Assembly: GCF_004359965.1 (NCBI RefSeq) | Contig: NZ_SMRQ01000002.1 | Location: 1-64,000 of the forward strand | Direction of reading: 5' to 3' | DNA length: 64,000 nucleotides | Source: Cognatilysobacter segetis | GTDB lineage: Bacteria; Pseudomonadota; Gammaproteobacteria; Xanthomonadales; Xanthomonadaceae | Shown: in pieces, positions 30,353-40,753 of the stretch | Position numbering within the stretch: the first letter of the stretch is position 1 | Layout of the letters: the number at the start of each line of letters is the position of its first letter | Translations under genes and position numbers: made by a program | Notes under the pieces: model-generated | Told to the model about the DNA's origin: nothing | Databases searched by the model: none | The model's input: the letters and a program-made list of their open reading frames with translations, nothing else

Positions 30353-30967
30353 TTGAAGCTTTTCGCCCCGCTCTACGACCGCGCGATCGGATGGGCCCGC
30401 CATCCGCATGCCGAACGCTACCTCGCCGGCCTGAGCTTCCTCGAGGCGATCATCTTCCCCGTGATGCCCGAAGTGATGCTGGCGCCGATGTGCGTGGCGC
30501 AGCCGCGCCGGGCCTTCCGCTACGCCACGGTGAGCCTGGTGTTCTCGCTGCTCGGCGCGATCGTGGGCTACTACCTCGGCCACTACGCGTTCGAGGCGAT
30601 CAAGCCGCTGTTCGCATCGATGGGGCTGCTGCCGAAGATCGAGGCGACGATCGCGTCGATGCAGGCGCGCATGGCGCAGTCGCCGTGGGGCGTGTTCTGG
30701 CTGCTCGTCGGCGGCGGCTTCGCCCCGATCCCCATGAAGATTTTCACCTGGGCGTCGGGCATCGTCGGTGTGCCGATGCTGCAGTACCTGCTCGCGATGG
30801 CCGTCGGGCGCGGCAAGCGCGTCTACCTGCTCGCCGCCGTGATCCGCGTCGGCGGCGAGCGCGCCGAGGCGGCCTTGCGCCGCTACATCGAACCGATCGG
30901 CTGGGTCGCGCTGCTGGCACTGGCTGCGGCGATCGGCTGGCTGGTGTGGAGGTCGCAGGTCGCATGA
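30353..30967 (+). CDS. YqaA-family membrane protein (DedA/SNARE-associated-like)
   Basis: A 204-residue inner-membrane protein with four or five hydrophobic segments. It has the DedA-type core: FLEAIIFPVMPEVMLAPM near the N terminus and a glycine-rich GGGFAPIPMKIFTWASG hairpin in the middle. The family shares the membrane-embedded re-entrant loop of VTT/DedA lipid scramblases; members of the YqaA branch are not characterised. The start is an unusual TTG at 30353, supported by CCGGAG a few bases ahead and by MKLFAPLYDRAIGW beginning. It sits between pcm and nlpD, with a four-base overlap to nlpD, as in other xanthomonads. Confidence 0.85.
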   Translation: MKLFAPLYDRAIGWARHPHAERYLAGLSFLEAIIFPVMPEVMLAPMCVAQPRRAFRYATVSLVFSLLGAIVGYYLGHYAFEAIKPLFASMGLLPKIEATIASMQARMAQSPWGVFWLLVGGGFAPIPMKIFTWASGIVGVPMLQYLLAMAVGRGKRVYLLAAVIRVGGERAEAALRRYIEPIGWVALLALAAAIGWLVWRSQVA

Positions 30968-31716
30968 GCATGACGCGCTGGAACCTGGTCTGCATCGGAG
31001 TGGTGGTCCTGCTCGCCGGCTGTTCGAGCACGGTGGTGCGCGAGCCCTCCGCTCGCGCGCCCGCGCATCGCGTATCGACGCCGAAGCCGGGTGCGACGAC
31101 GCTCGTGGAGCGCGGCGACACGCTGTACTCGATCGCCACGCGCAACGGCATCAGCGTGCTCGACCTCGCGTCGTGGAATGCGCTTGCGCCGCCGTACACC
31201 ATCTATCCCGGGCAGCGTCTCCGGCTCTATCCCGGCGGTTCGCGCGTTGCGTCCACGCCACCGCCGGGCCCGGCCCCGCGGCGACCGGCCAGCACGCCTG
31301 CCCGGCCCGCGCCGCCGCCGGTGGTCGTGGCGCCGCCGACGAGTCCGTTCGCCTGGCGCTGGCCCGCGGAGGGCGCGCTCGTCGGTCGCTTCGTGACCGG
31401 CGAGCCGACCAAGCAGGGCGTGGACATCGCCGGCAGCGAGGGCGCGCCGGTGCGCGCTGCGGCCGACGGCACGGTCGTGTACTCCGGCGCCGGCCTCGTC
31501 GGATACGGCGAGCTGGTCATCGTCAAGCATGGCGACCAGTGGCTGTCGGCCTACGGGCACAATCGGAAGCGGCTGGTGAACGAAGGCCAGCTGGTGAAGG
31601 CCGGCCAGCCGATCGCCGAGATGGGCCACAGCGGCGCCCCGCGCGACATGCTGCATTTCGAGATCCGCTACACCGGCAAACCGGTCGACCCGTTGCTCTA
31701 CCTGCCGCCGCGCTGA
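30964..31716 (+). CDS. nlpD: Amidase activator lipoprotein NlpD
   Basis: A 250-residue outer-membrane lipoprotein. It has a lipobox (VVLLAGC), a LysM peptidoglycan-binding domain (VERGDTLYSIATRNGISV to YTIYPGQRLRLYP), a Pro-rich linker, and a C-terminal LytM/M23 domain. The LytM domain has GVDIAGSEGAPV in place of the zinc-binding His-x3-Asp, so it should be catalytically dead like E. coli NlpD, which activates the septal amidase AmiC. The C-terminal LHFEIRYTGKPVDPLLYLPPR matches NlpD closely. In many gammaproteobacteria rpoS comes next; here it does not. Confidence 0.93.
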   Translation: MSMTRWNLVCIGVVVLLAGCSSTVVREPSARAPAHRVSTPKPGATTLVERGDTLYSIATRNGISVLDLASWNALAPPYTIYPGQRLRLYPGGSRVASTPPPGPAPRRPASTPARPAPPPVVVAPPTSPFAWRWPAEGALVGRFVTGEPTKQGVDIAGSEGAPVRAAADGTVVYSGAGLVGYGELVIVKHGDQWLSAYGHNRKRLVNEGQLVKAGQPIAEMGHSGAPRDMLHFEIRYTGKPVDPLLYLPPR

Positions 31717-31735
31717 GGCGCGGGGCGCGGCCCGT

Positions 31736-32107
31736 TCAGCCGAGGATGAAGCCTGCGGCGACCCGCCGGCCCTCGCCGGCCAGCACGGCGAACGTGCGCG
31801 CGGCGGCCTCGTTGCTCATCACCTCGAAGCCGACGCCGGCCTGCAGACAGGCTGCCTGGGTCACCGCCGGCGCGAAGGCCTGCCGCTCGCCGCTGCCGAT
31901 GAGCACGACATCCGGCGACAGGGCGAGCAGCGCCTGCAGCCGTTCGGGCGTGAGCTCATCCACCGCGGCCACCGGCCAATCCTCGATCAGCGTGTCCGTC
32001 GAGAGCACGAAGCTGCGCGTGAGCCGCAGGTCGTTGACGATCGCGACACTGCCGTTCGCGCCGCGCAGCACGTAGCGGTGTTCGGCGTTTTCGAGCGTCA
32101 GTTGCAT
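31736..32107 (-). CDS. Xcc1710/Mth938-like domain protein
   Basis: A 123-residue protein of the Mth938-like fold, whose Xanthomonas member Xcc1710 has a solved structure and no known function. It begins MQLTLENAEHRYVLRGANG and has the family blocks VNDLRLTRSFVLSTDTLI, PDVVLIGSGERQAF and VMSNEAAARTFAVLAGEGR, which suggests a pocket near the Gly-rich loop. The human relative NDUFAF3 helps assemble complex I, but no such role is shown in bacteria. It converges on nlpD with 19 bases between the stops, and lies behind yhbY on the same strand. Confidence 0.88.
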   Translation of the reverse strand: MQLTLENAEHRYVLRGANGSVAIVNDLRLTRSFVLSTDTLIEDWPVAAVDELTPERLQALLALSPDVVLIGSGERQAFAPAVTQAACLQAGVGFEVMSNEAAARTFAVLAGEGRRVAAGFILG

Positions 32108-32139
32108 CTCGACTCCGCGTGGCGACGATGCGGCGGCTT

Positions 32140-32448
32140 TCAGGCGCGGGGCAGGACGATCTGCCGCTTGTCCCGGCTCGGCCGGTACAGCACCGCCGTA
32201 TGGCCGATGCGCTGCACCAGCGCGGCGCCCGCACCGTCGGCGATCGCGCCGATCAGCGCATCGCGCTCGTCGCGGTCGGTGGCGGCGACCTTCACCTTGA
32301 TCAGCTCGTGGTCTTCGAGCGCCTGACCGACTTCGGCGACGAGCGCCGGGGTGACGCCCTTGCCGCCGACCTGCAGCATCGCCTTCAGGCCGTGGGCCTG
32401 CCCGCGGAGGAACCGGATCTGGGCATTGGTGAGGCTGGGCGCGGTCAA
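32140..32448 (-). CDS. yhbY: Ribosome assembly RNA-binding protein YhbY (CRM domain)
   Basis: A 102-residue protein with a single CRM domain, which binds pre-50S ribosomal RNA. The family's GxxG loop is in [13 protein letters not shown], and the rest of the fold is seen in [17 protein letters not shown] and [18 protein letters not shown]. The TTG at 32448 gives the normal N terminus (TAPSLTNAQ); an ATG at 32487 would add 13 residues not seen in relatives. It is divergent from rlmE, which methylates 23S rRNA, so both genes of the pair act on ribosome assembly. Confidence 0.88.
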   Translation of the reverse strand: MTAPSLTNAQIRFLRGQAHGLKAMLQVGGKGVTPALVAEVGQALEDHELIKVKVAATDRDERDALIGAIADGAGAALVQRIGHTAVLYRPSRDKRQIVLPRA

Positions 32449-32527
32449 GCAGGCGTTCCGGGAGCGTGGGGAGGCGCAGGTTACCATGCGGTCCTTCGCC
32501 GGCTTTTACCGGCCTCTGCACATATCG

Positions 32528-33160
32528 ATGGCCACGCGCAGCAAATCGAGCCACCGCTGGCTCCGCGAACATTTCTCCGATCCCTATGTGAAGAAGGCGA
32601 AGGCCGAGGGCCTGCGCTCGCGCGCCGCCTACAAGCTCGAGGAACTGGTCGAGCGCGATCGCCTCCTCAAGCCCGGCATGGTCGTCGTCGACCTCGGCGC
32701 CGCGCCCGGCGGCTGGTCGCAATGGGTCCGCCAGTCGATGGGCGATTCGGGCCGGGTCATCGCACTCGACATCCTCGAGATGCCGACGCTGGCCGGCGTG
32801 GAATTCCTTCATGGCGATTTCAGGGAGGATGCCGTCCTATCCCGGCTGGAGGCCACGCTCGGCGACCAGGCTGTGGACCTTGTGCTGTCGGACATGGCCC
32901 CCAACATGAGTGGCATGGACTCGGTGGACCTGCCGCGTGCGATGCACCTGGCGGAGCTGGCGATGGACTTCGCCGACCATCACCTGAAGGTCGGCGGCAA
33001 CTTCCTGATCAAGCTGTTCCAGGGCGTGGGGTTCGACGAGTACGTGAAGGAGTTGCGCCGGCGGTACGACAAGGTCGTGATCCGCAAGCCGGCCGCCTCC
33101 CGCAAGCGATCGCCCGAGGTCTATGCGCTCGCGCAGGGCCGGCGGGCGCAGATGAAGTAA
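32528..33160 (+). CDS. rlmE: 23S rRNA (uridine-2'-O)-methyltransferase RlmE
   Basis: A 210-residue heat-shock methyltransferase (RrmJ/FtsJ) that methylates U2552 in the ribosomal A loop. It has the [19 protein letters not shown] start, the SAM motif [14 protein letters not shown] and the catalytic K-D-K-E set, with [13 protein letters not shown] and [16 protein letters not shown]. The ATG at 32528 gives [12 protein letters not shown], the family start. It lies 123 bases before ftsH, the same order as in many gammaproteobacteria (ftsJ-ftsH). Confidence 0.95.
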   Translation: MATRSKSSHRWLREHFSDPYVKKAKAEGLRSRAAYKLEELVERDRLLKPGMVVVDLGAAPGGWSQWVRQSMGDSGRVIALDILEMPTLAGVEFLHGDFREDAVLSRLEATLGDQAVDLVLSDMAPNMSGMDSVDLPRAMHLAELAMDFADHHLKVGGNFLIKLFQGVGFDEYVKELRRRYDKVVIRKPAASRKRSPEVYALAQGRRAQMK

Positions 33161-33283
33161 CGTGGCTCACGGCCGCTTGCGATCGACGCGAGCGGCCGCC
33201 GCCAGCCGCCGGATCCGTCCGGCAACGCATCTTGAAGGGGCGTACAGCTCGTACGTGCTTCAATGGCACGACAAGGTATGAAG

Positions 33284-35176
<1,893 letters not shown>

Positions 35177-35197
35177 CCGCGTTGCTAGCGAAACACG

Positions 35198-35226
35198 AAA
35201 AGGCCAGAGTCCGCTCTGGCCTTTTT
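35198..35226 (+). terminator. Terminator after ftsH
   Basis: GGCCAGAG, loop TCCG, CTCTGGCC, flanked by AAAA and TTTTT. It ends only 15 bases before the start codon of the next small gene. Confidence 0.93.
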
Positions 35227-35241
35227 CTTTGGGTGGTCGCC

Positions 35242-35400
35242 ATGCAGCGCAGTCGCAACCGGGGTGCATACCTCGCCATCGGCATGGGTGTCGGGGTCGG
35301 GATCGGCGCCGCGATGCATCGCATCGCACTCGGCGTCGCGCTAGGGGTCGTGTACGGACTCGTGCTCGCGGCACTCGCGGCACGCCGGGAGCCGCGCTGA
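35242..35400 (+). CDS. Small glycine-zipper membrane protein
   Basis: A 52-residue protein, mostly hydrophobic, with the glycine-rich run AIGMGVGVGIGAAM and a second helix ALGVALGVVYGLVLAALAA, so it probably spans the membrane twice. Comparable tiny proteins occur in other genomes as unnamed glycine-zipper proteins; I do not know a function. Its stop overlaps the folP start (TGATG), so it is likely co-translated with folP. The ftsH terminator sits directly before it, so its own promoter must overlap that hairpin or read-through is used. Confidence 0.7.
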   Translation: MQRSRNRGAYLAIGMGVGVGIGAAMHRIALGVALGVVYGLVLAALAARREPR

Positions 35401-36299
35401 TGTTCGACGTCGCGCCCGTGCTGGACTGCGGCGGCCGCCGGCTGGTGCTCGATGCGCCGCGCGTCATGGGCATCGTCAACGTCACGCCGGATTCGTTTTC
35501 CGATGGCGGCGTCCATTTCGACGTCGATGACGCGGTCGCGCACGGCCTGAAGCTGGTGGCCGAGGGCGCGGACCTGCTCGACGTCGGCGGCGAATCCACG
35601 CGCCCCGGCGCAGACGAGGTATCCGTCGACGACGAACTCGCGCGCGTCGTCCCGGTGATCGAGCGCCTCGCGCGCGAAACCGCGGTGCCCATCAGCATCG
35701 ACACCTGCAAGCCCGAGGTGATGCGAGCGGCGGTGGCCGCCGGTGCCGGCATGATCAACGACGTCTACGCCCTTCGACGCGACGGCGCGCTCGACGCGGC
35801 GGCATCGCTGGGAGTGCCGGTCGTGCTGATGCACATGTTGGGCGAGCCGCGATCGATGCAGGACGACCCGCGCTACGACGACGTGGTCGGCGAGGTGCAC
35901 CGTTTCCTCGCGGAGCGCATTTTCTCCGCCGAGATGGCCGGCATCGACAAGAAGCGCATCGTGGTCGACCCGGGTTTCGGCTTCGGCAAGACCCGCGAGC
36001 ACAACCTGCAGCTGCTCGCGCGGTTCGAGCGGTTCACCGACCTGGGCGTGCCGGCGCTCGCGGGCCTGTCGCGCAAGCGCACGATCGGCGACCTCACCGG
36101 TCGCAGCGTGCCGGCCGAGCGCGTCGCGGGTTCGGTCGCCGCGCACCTGATCGCCGTGCAGCGGGGCGCGTCGATCGTGCGCGTGCACGACGTGGCCGCC
36201 ACCGTCGACGCGCTGAAGGTATGGGCTGCGGTCGCCGCGCAGCCGGTGCCGCGCGCGGGTGCCTCCGCGCCCGCGATCCGCTGGCCCGACGACGACTGA
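35400..36299 (+). CDS. folP: Dihydropteroate synthase
   Basis: A 299-residue enzyme that joins p-aminobenzoate to dihydropterin pyrophosphate in folate synthesis, the target of sulfonamides. Motifs: MGIVNVTPDSFSDGG, LDVGGESTRPGADEV, the pterin-binding DTCKPEVMR and VVDPGFGFGKTREHN, and the C-terminal AGLSRKRTIG. It overlaps the small membrane protein by one base. Order ftsH-folP is common; glmM, often next, is missing here and an unrelated permease follows. The last about 18 residues (GASAPAIRWPDDD) are variable. Confidence 0.95.
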   Translation: MFDVAPVLDCGGRRLVLDAPRVMGIVNVTPDSFSDGGVHFDVDDAVAHGLKLVAEGADLLDVGGESTRPGADEVSVDDELARVVPVIERLARETAVPISIDTCKPEVMRAAVAAGAGMINDVYALRRDGALDAAASLGVPVVLMHMLGEPRSMQDDPRYDDVVGEVHRFLAERIFSAEMAGIDKKRIVVDPGFGFGKTREHNLQLLARFERFTDLGVPALAGLSRKRTIGDLTGRSVPAERVAGSVAAHLIAVQRGASIVRVHDVAATVDALKVWAAVAAQPVPRAGASAPAIRWPDDD

Positions 36300-36314
36300 G
36301 CGACGCGTCGGCGT

Positions 36315-36361
36315 TTACCCACATGCGTTGTGGATAACCGGTGGGGCACGACTGTGGATAA
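36315..36361. promoter_or_regulatory. Cluster of three DnaA boxes
   Basis: The 9-mer TGTGGATAA, the perfect complement of the DnaA box TTATCCACA, occurs at 36329-36337 and 36353-36361. A third box on the plus strand, TTACCCACA at 36315-36323, has one mismatch. All three fall within 47 bases of an intergenic region, so DnaA binding is plausible. It could be a DnaA titration or control site. No replication-origin genes are in the window. Confidence 0.6.
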
Positions 36362-36484
36362 CGATCGCGCGCCCGCGCGGCGGCAGCGCTTCGGGCCGGG
36401 TTGGCGAAGTTTTGGCCAGCCGTGCGTCGCATCCGGCCGCCGCTTCGGCCAAACTCCGCCGATCGCCCACGCCCGAGGCTGCGC

Positions 36485-37906
36485 ATGAGTTCCTGGCTCC
36501 GTCGCAAGGACATCGACCGGATCACCGTCCACGAGGAGGGCCGGCGGCTGGCGCGCACGCTCGGTTGGCCGCATCTGGTAGCGCTCGGCATCGGCGCGAT
36601 CGTCGGCACCGGCATCTACACGCTGGTGGGCGTCGCCGCGAACCTCGCGGGCCCGGCGGTGCTGCTCTCGTTCCTGGTCGCCGGCGTGGTCTGCGCCTGC
36701 GCGGCGCTGGCCTATGCCGAGATGTCGACGATGATGCCGGCGGCCGGCAGCGCCTACACCTACAGCTACGCGGTGCTGGGCGAGGGCATCGCCTGGATCG
36801 TGGGCTGGAGCCTGATCCTCGAATACTCGCTGGTGGTGAGCGCGGTCGCGGTGGGCTGGTCGGGGTCGGCCGTCGAGTTCCTGCACGGCCTCGGCGTGGC
36901 GCTGCCGCCGTCGCTGGTCGCCGGTCCGCACGCGGGCGGCCTCGTCAACCTGCCGGCGGTGCTGATCGTGTTCGCCGTCGCGGGCCTGCTGATGCTGGGT
37001 ACGCGCGAGAGCGCCACGCTCAATGCCGCGCTGGTGGTGATCAAGGTGCTGGCGCTCGGCGTGTTCGTCGCGATCGCGCTGCCGCGGTTCGACACCGCGA
37101 ACCTGCAGCCGTTCATGCCCTACGGCTTCACCGAGTCGACGGGACCGGATGGGGTCAAGCGCGGCGTGATGGCGGCGGCGGCGATCATCTTCTTCGCGTT
37201 CTACGGTTTCGATGCCATCTCCACGGCGGCGGAAGAGGCCAAGAACCCGGGCCGCGACCTGTCGATCGGCATCGTCGGCTCGATGGTGGGTTGCACGCTG
37301 ATCTACGTGCTCGTGGCGCTGGCGGCGGTCGGCGCGATGCATTACACGGCGTTCGCGCAGAGCCCGGCGCCGCTCGCGCTGATCATGCGCGAGCTGGGGC
37401 AGGGCGCGGCGGCCAAGATCGTGGCCGGCGCCGCCGTCGTCGCGCTGCCGACCGTGCTGCTCGCGTTCTTCTATGGCCAGAGCCGCGTGTTCTTCGTGAT
37501 GTCGCGCGACGGCCTGCTGCCGCGCTCGCTGTCCAAGGTGAATACGCGCACGGGCACGCCGGTCGCGATCACGCTGTTCACCGCGGTGATCGTCGCCGCG
37601 CTCGCCGGCGTGGCACGGCTCGACGAGATCGCCGCACTCGCCAATGCCGGCACGCTCGCGGCCTTCGTCGCGGTGGCCGCCTGCCTGCTCGTGCTGCGTC
37701 GCCGCGATCCGGCGCGCCCGCGCGTGTTCCGTACGCCGGCCGCGTGGGTGGTCGGGCCGGTCGCGATCGTCGGCTGCGTCTACCTGTTCGTGAGCCTGCC
37801 GCACCGCACGCAGCTCTGGTTCCTGGTGTGGAACGCGGTCGGCGTGGTCGTGTACCTCGCCTATGCGCGACGCAACAGCCAGCTCGCCAAGACCGGTCAT
37901 GCCTGA
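36485..37906 (+). CDS. APC-family amino-acid permease
   Basis: A 473-residue inner-membrane transporter with about 12 helices. The first helix carries the substrate and sodium-site pattern GIGAIVGTGIYTLVG. Another family stretch is FFAFYGFDAISTAAEEAKNP, the conserved helix-6 region of cationic amino-acid transporters, and a helix-3 block AGSAYTYSYAVLGEG. This resembles the bacterial cationic amino-acid (CAT-like) branch; the exact substrate is unknown. It stands in a 186-base gap after folP that holds the DnaA boxes, and 21 bases before miaA. Confidence 0.9.
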   Translation: MSSWLRRKDIDRITVHEEGRRLARTLGWPHLVALGIGAIVGTGIYTLVGVAANLAGPAVLLSFLVAGVVCACAALAYAEMSTMMPAAGSAYTYSYAVLGEGIAWIVGWSLILEYSLVVSAVAVGWSGSAVEFLHGLGVALPPSLVAGPHAGGLVNLPAVLIVFAVAGLLMLGTRESATLNAALVVIKVLALGVFVAIALPRFDTANLQPFMPYGFTESTGPDGVKRGVMAAAAIIFFAFYGFDAISTAAEEAKNPGRDLSIGIVGSMVGCTLIYVLVALAAVGAMHYTAFAQSPAPLALIMRELGQGAAAKIVAGAAVVALPTVLLAFFYGQSRVFFVMSRDGLLPRSLSKVNTRTGTPVAITLFTAVIVAALAGVARLDEIAALANAGTLAAFVAVAACLLVLRRRDPARPRVFRTPAAWVVGPVAIVGCVYLFVSLPHRTQLWFLVWNAVGVVVYLAYARRNSQLAKTGHA

Positions 37907-37927
37907 CAATCGGCGGCCGCACCGCGC

Positions 37928-38881
37928 ATGAGCGCGGATCCGCGCCCGCTCGCGATCGCGCTGATGGGCCCGACCGCGTCGGGCAAGACGGCGCTGGCGG
38001 TGGACTGGGCGACGCGCTTCGGTGGCGAGGTGGTGAGCGTCGACTCGGCGCTGGTCTACCGCGGGCTGGACATCGGCGCCGCGAAGCCGACGCCCGCGGA
38101 GCGCGTCGGCATCGCGCACCACCTCATCGACGTCCGTGAGCCCTGGCAGCCGTATTCGGCGGCCGAGTTCGCCGCCGACGCGCTCGACGCCGTGCACGAC
38201 ATCCTGGCGCGCGGGCGGCTGCCCATCCTCGCCGGCGGCACGGGCCTGTATTTCCACGCGCTGCTGCACGGCCTCGCGCCGATGCCGGAGGCGGATGCCG
38301 CCGTGCGCGACGCGATCGCCGCCGAGGCCGGCGCGCGCGGCTGGGCGGCGCTGCATGCCGACCTCGCGGGCATCGATCCGGAGGCGGCCGCGCGCATCCA
38401 CGCGACCGACGCGCAACGCATCCAGCGGGCGCTGGAGGTCTGGCGCCTCAGCGGCCGCACGATCACCGCCTGGCGCCGCGAGCCGGTCGCGCGACGCTTC
38501 CCCTGTCGCGTGCTGAAGCTCGTCGTCGCGCCACGGGCCCGCGAGGTGCTGCACGAGCGCATCGCGCTGCGCTTCGACGCGATGCTCGATGGCGGGTTCC
38601 TCGACGAGGTACGGCGCCTGCGTGCGCAGCCCCAGCTGGCGTCACATCCGCGCCCGCTCGACCTGCCGGCACTGCGCGCGGTGGGCTACCGGCAGGCATG
38701 GGAGCACCTGGACGGCGCGTACGACCTCGCGGACCTGCGCGAGCGCGGCATCCAGGCGACACGCCAGCTCGCGAAGCGGCAACTGACGTGGCTGCGCGGG
38801 GAGCTGGACGCGATCTGGGCGGACCCGGCCACCGAGCGGGCGCGCCTGGAAGCACGGCTCGCCGCGTTTCTCGCGCACTGA
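37928..38881 (+). CDS. miaA: tRNA dimethylallyltransferase
   Basis: A 317-residue enzyme that adds a dimethylallyl group to A37 of tRNAs reading U-starting codons. The P-loop is [16 protein letters not shown], followed by [18 protein letters not shown], the [10 protein letters not shown] and [14 protein letters not shown] blocks, and [16 protein letters not shown]. The tRNA-binding end contains [16 protein letters not shown]. It starts the standard miaA-hfq-hflX-hflK-hflC order. The prenyl donor comes from the MEP pathway partly encoded at 25.6-26.8 kb. Confidence 0.96.
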   Translation: MSADPRPLAIALMGPTASGKTALAVDWATRFGGEVVSVDSALVYRGLDIGAAKPTPAERVGIAHHLIDVREPWQPYSAAEFAADALDAVHDILARGRLPILAGGTGLYFHALLHGLAPMPEADAAVRDAIAAEAGARGWAALHADLAGIDPEAAARIHATDAQRIQRALEVWRLSGRTITAWRREPVARRFPCRVLKLVVAPRAREVLHERIALRFDAMLDGGFLDEVRRLRAQPQLASHPRPLDLPALRAVGYRQAWEHLDGAYDLADLRERGIQATRQLAKRQLTWLRGELDAIWADPATERARLEARLAAFLAH

Positions 38882-39027
38882 GTCGCGCTCTGCACGCGGC
38901 TACCACGGGAAATCAGCCACTTTGCGCTACCATCGGCCGGTCGCCGGAGTGGGGACAACCCCGGCGCACGGCCAGTACCAACGCGGCCGCCCATAACGAA
39001 AACAGAATAAGAAGGTGGGGAACAGCA

Positions 39028-39303
39028 ATGTCGAAGGGGCAATCTCTGCAGGATCCGTTTCTGAACGCGCTTCGCCGCGAGCGCGTGCCGGTCTCGGTCT
39101 ACCTCGTCAACGGCATCAAGCTGCAGGGCACGATCGAATCGTTCGACCAGTTCGTGGTGCTGTTGCGCAACACGGTCAGCCAGATGGTCTACAAGCACGC
39201 GATCTCGACCGTCGTGCCGGCGCGCAACGTGAAGGTCGGCCCGGGTGGCGGCTACGTGCAGCCCACCGACGGCGAAGCCGGTGCGGAGATCCCCGCGGAA
39301 TGA
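39028..39303 (+). CDS. hfq: RNA chaperone Hfq
   Basis: A 91-residue Sm-like ring protein that helps small RNAs pair with mRNAs. It has the invariant [20 protein letters not shown] start, the Sm1 block [20 protein letters not shown] and the Sm2 block [12 protein letters not shown]. The C-terminal tail ([17 protein letters not shown]) is short compared with E. coli, as in other xanthomonads. It is 146 bases after miaA, long enough for its own promoter, and 24 before hflX. Confidence 0.98.
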   Translation: MSKGQSLQDPFLNALRRERVPVSVYLVNGIKLQGTIESFDQFVVLLRNTVSQMVYKHAISTVVPARNVKVGPGGGYVQPTDGEAGAEIPAE

Positions 39304-39327
39304 CGATCGCGTGGCCGGAGGTGCGGC

Positions 39328-40632
39328 GTGTTTGAGCGTTCGAAACGAGGCGAGAACGCGCTGCTGATCCAGCCGCATGCCGGCCCGCTCGACGAGTCGG
39401 TGCTGGAGGAGTTCCAGGAACTCGCGAAGTCGGCCGGTGCCACCGTCGCCACGGTGGTCACCGCGCGCATCGACCGGCCCAACGCCGCCACGCTGATCGG
39501 CAGCGGCAAGCTCGAGGAAGTGCAGGCGGCCGCGGAAGCCACCGGCGCCGACCTGATCCTCGTCAACCATCCGCTGAGCCCCGGCCAGGAGCGCAACCTC
39601 GAGCGCGCACTCAAGCGCCGCGTCGTCGACCGCACCGGGCTGATCCTCGACATCTTCGCGCAGCGCGCGCGGTCGCACGAAGGCAAGCTGCAGGTCGAAC
39701 TCGCGCAGCTGCGCCACATGGCCACGCGCCTGGTACGCGGCTGGACCCACCTCGAGCGCCAGCGCGGCGGCTCGATCGGCCTGCGCGGTCCCGGCGAAAC
39801 GCAGCTCGAGACCGACCGCCGCCTGCTGCAGAAGCGCCTCGAACAGCTTTCCAAGCGCCTCGACAAGGTTGAGGTGCAGCGCACCCAGATGCGCCGAGCG
39901 CGCATGCGCAGCGAAATGCCGCGCGTCGCGCTGGTCGGCTATACCAACGCGGGCAAGTCGACGCTGTTCAATGCGTTGACGGGCGCCGAGGCCTACGCGG
40001 CCGACCAGCTCTTCGCGACGCTCGACCCGACCGTGCGCCGGATCGACCTGCCCGGTGGCGGCGTCGTCCTGGCCGACACCGTCGGCTTCGTGCGCGACCT
40101 GCCGCACGACCTCGTCGCCGCGTTCCGGTCCACGCTGTCGGAAGCGCGCGAGGCGGACCTGCTTCTGCACGTCGTCGACGCCGCCGATCCGCTGCGCAGC
40201 GAGCGCATCGCGCAGGTCGACGCGGTGCTGAAGGAGATCGGCGCCAGCGACATCCCGCAGTTGCTCGTGTTCAACAAGATCGATCGCCTCGAGGACACCC
40301 CGCCGCGCTACGACCGCTTCGTCGAGGAGCGCCCGCGCGTGTGGATCTCGGCCCGGGACGGTCTGGGGCTGGAGCTGCTGGGCGAGGCGCTCGGGCAGAT
40401 GCTCGGGCTCGAGCGCGTGACAGGGCGCATCCATCTGCCGACCACGGCGGCGCGCCTGCGTGGCCGCCTGTATGAACTCGGTGCGATCCGCGCCGAGCGC
40501 GCGGAGGACGACGGCTGGTGGCTGGATCTGGACCTGCCGCAGGCGGAGGCGCGCCGGATGGCCGCCGGCGCGGGCGGCCATGTCCTGGCTCCGCTGTTGC
40601 CGCCAACGGATCTCGAGCCGCCCCTTGGTTGA
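39328..40632 (+). CDS. hflX: Ribosome-rescue GTPase HflX
   Basis: A 434-residue GTPase that binds the 50S subunit and splits stalled ribosomes under heat stress. The N-terminal HflX domain runs about 1-190 (ANSTLIGSGK-like AATLIGSGKLEE, GLILDIFAQRA, RGPGETQLETDRR). The GTPase motifs are GYTNAGKST (G1), DTVGFVRDLP (G3) and VFNKIDRL (G4). It starts at GTG 39328, giving MFERSKRGENALLIQP. It follows hfq by 24 bases and the spacing to hflK is 121. Confidence 0.95.
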   Translation: MFERSKRGENALLIQPHAGPLDESVLEEFQELAKSAGATVATVVTARIDRPNAATLIGSGKLEEVQAAAEATGADLILVNHPLSPGQERNLERALKRRVVDRTGLILDIFAQRARSHEGKLQVELAQLRHMATRLVRGWTHLERQRGGSIGLRGPGETQLETDRRLLQKRLEQLSKRLDKVEVQRTQMRRARMRSEMPRVALVGYTNAGKSTLFNALTGAEAYAADQLFATLDPTVRRIDLPGGGVVLADTVGFVRDLPHDLVAAFRSTLSEAREADLLLHVVDAADPLRSERIAQVDAVLKEIGASDIPQLLVFNKIDRLEDTPPRYDRFVEERPRVWISARDGLGLELLGEALGQMLGLERVTGRIHLPTTAARLRGRLYELGAIRAERAEDDGWWLDLDLPQAEARRMAAGAGGHVLAPLLPPTDLEPPLG

Positions 40633-40753
40633 GGCGGCCGGACCCCCCACCTAGAATCCGACCCATCCCAGCGCCGGCGAGTCCGCCGTCCCGCGAAGGC
40701 CCGCCCGGTGCGCGCCCCGTCGGCGGCCCGCAGCGCACCCCTCAGGAGCCCGC

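Noticed and set aside
33231-33236. CTTGAA before ftsH, like a heat-shock sigma-32 -35 box
   Set aside because: No CCCCAT-type -10 box follows at 13-15 bases, so the promoter cannot be supported.
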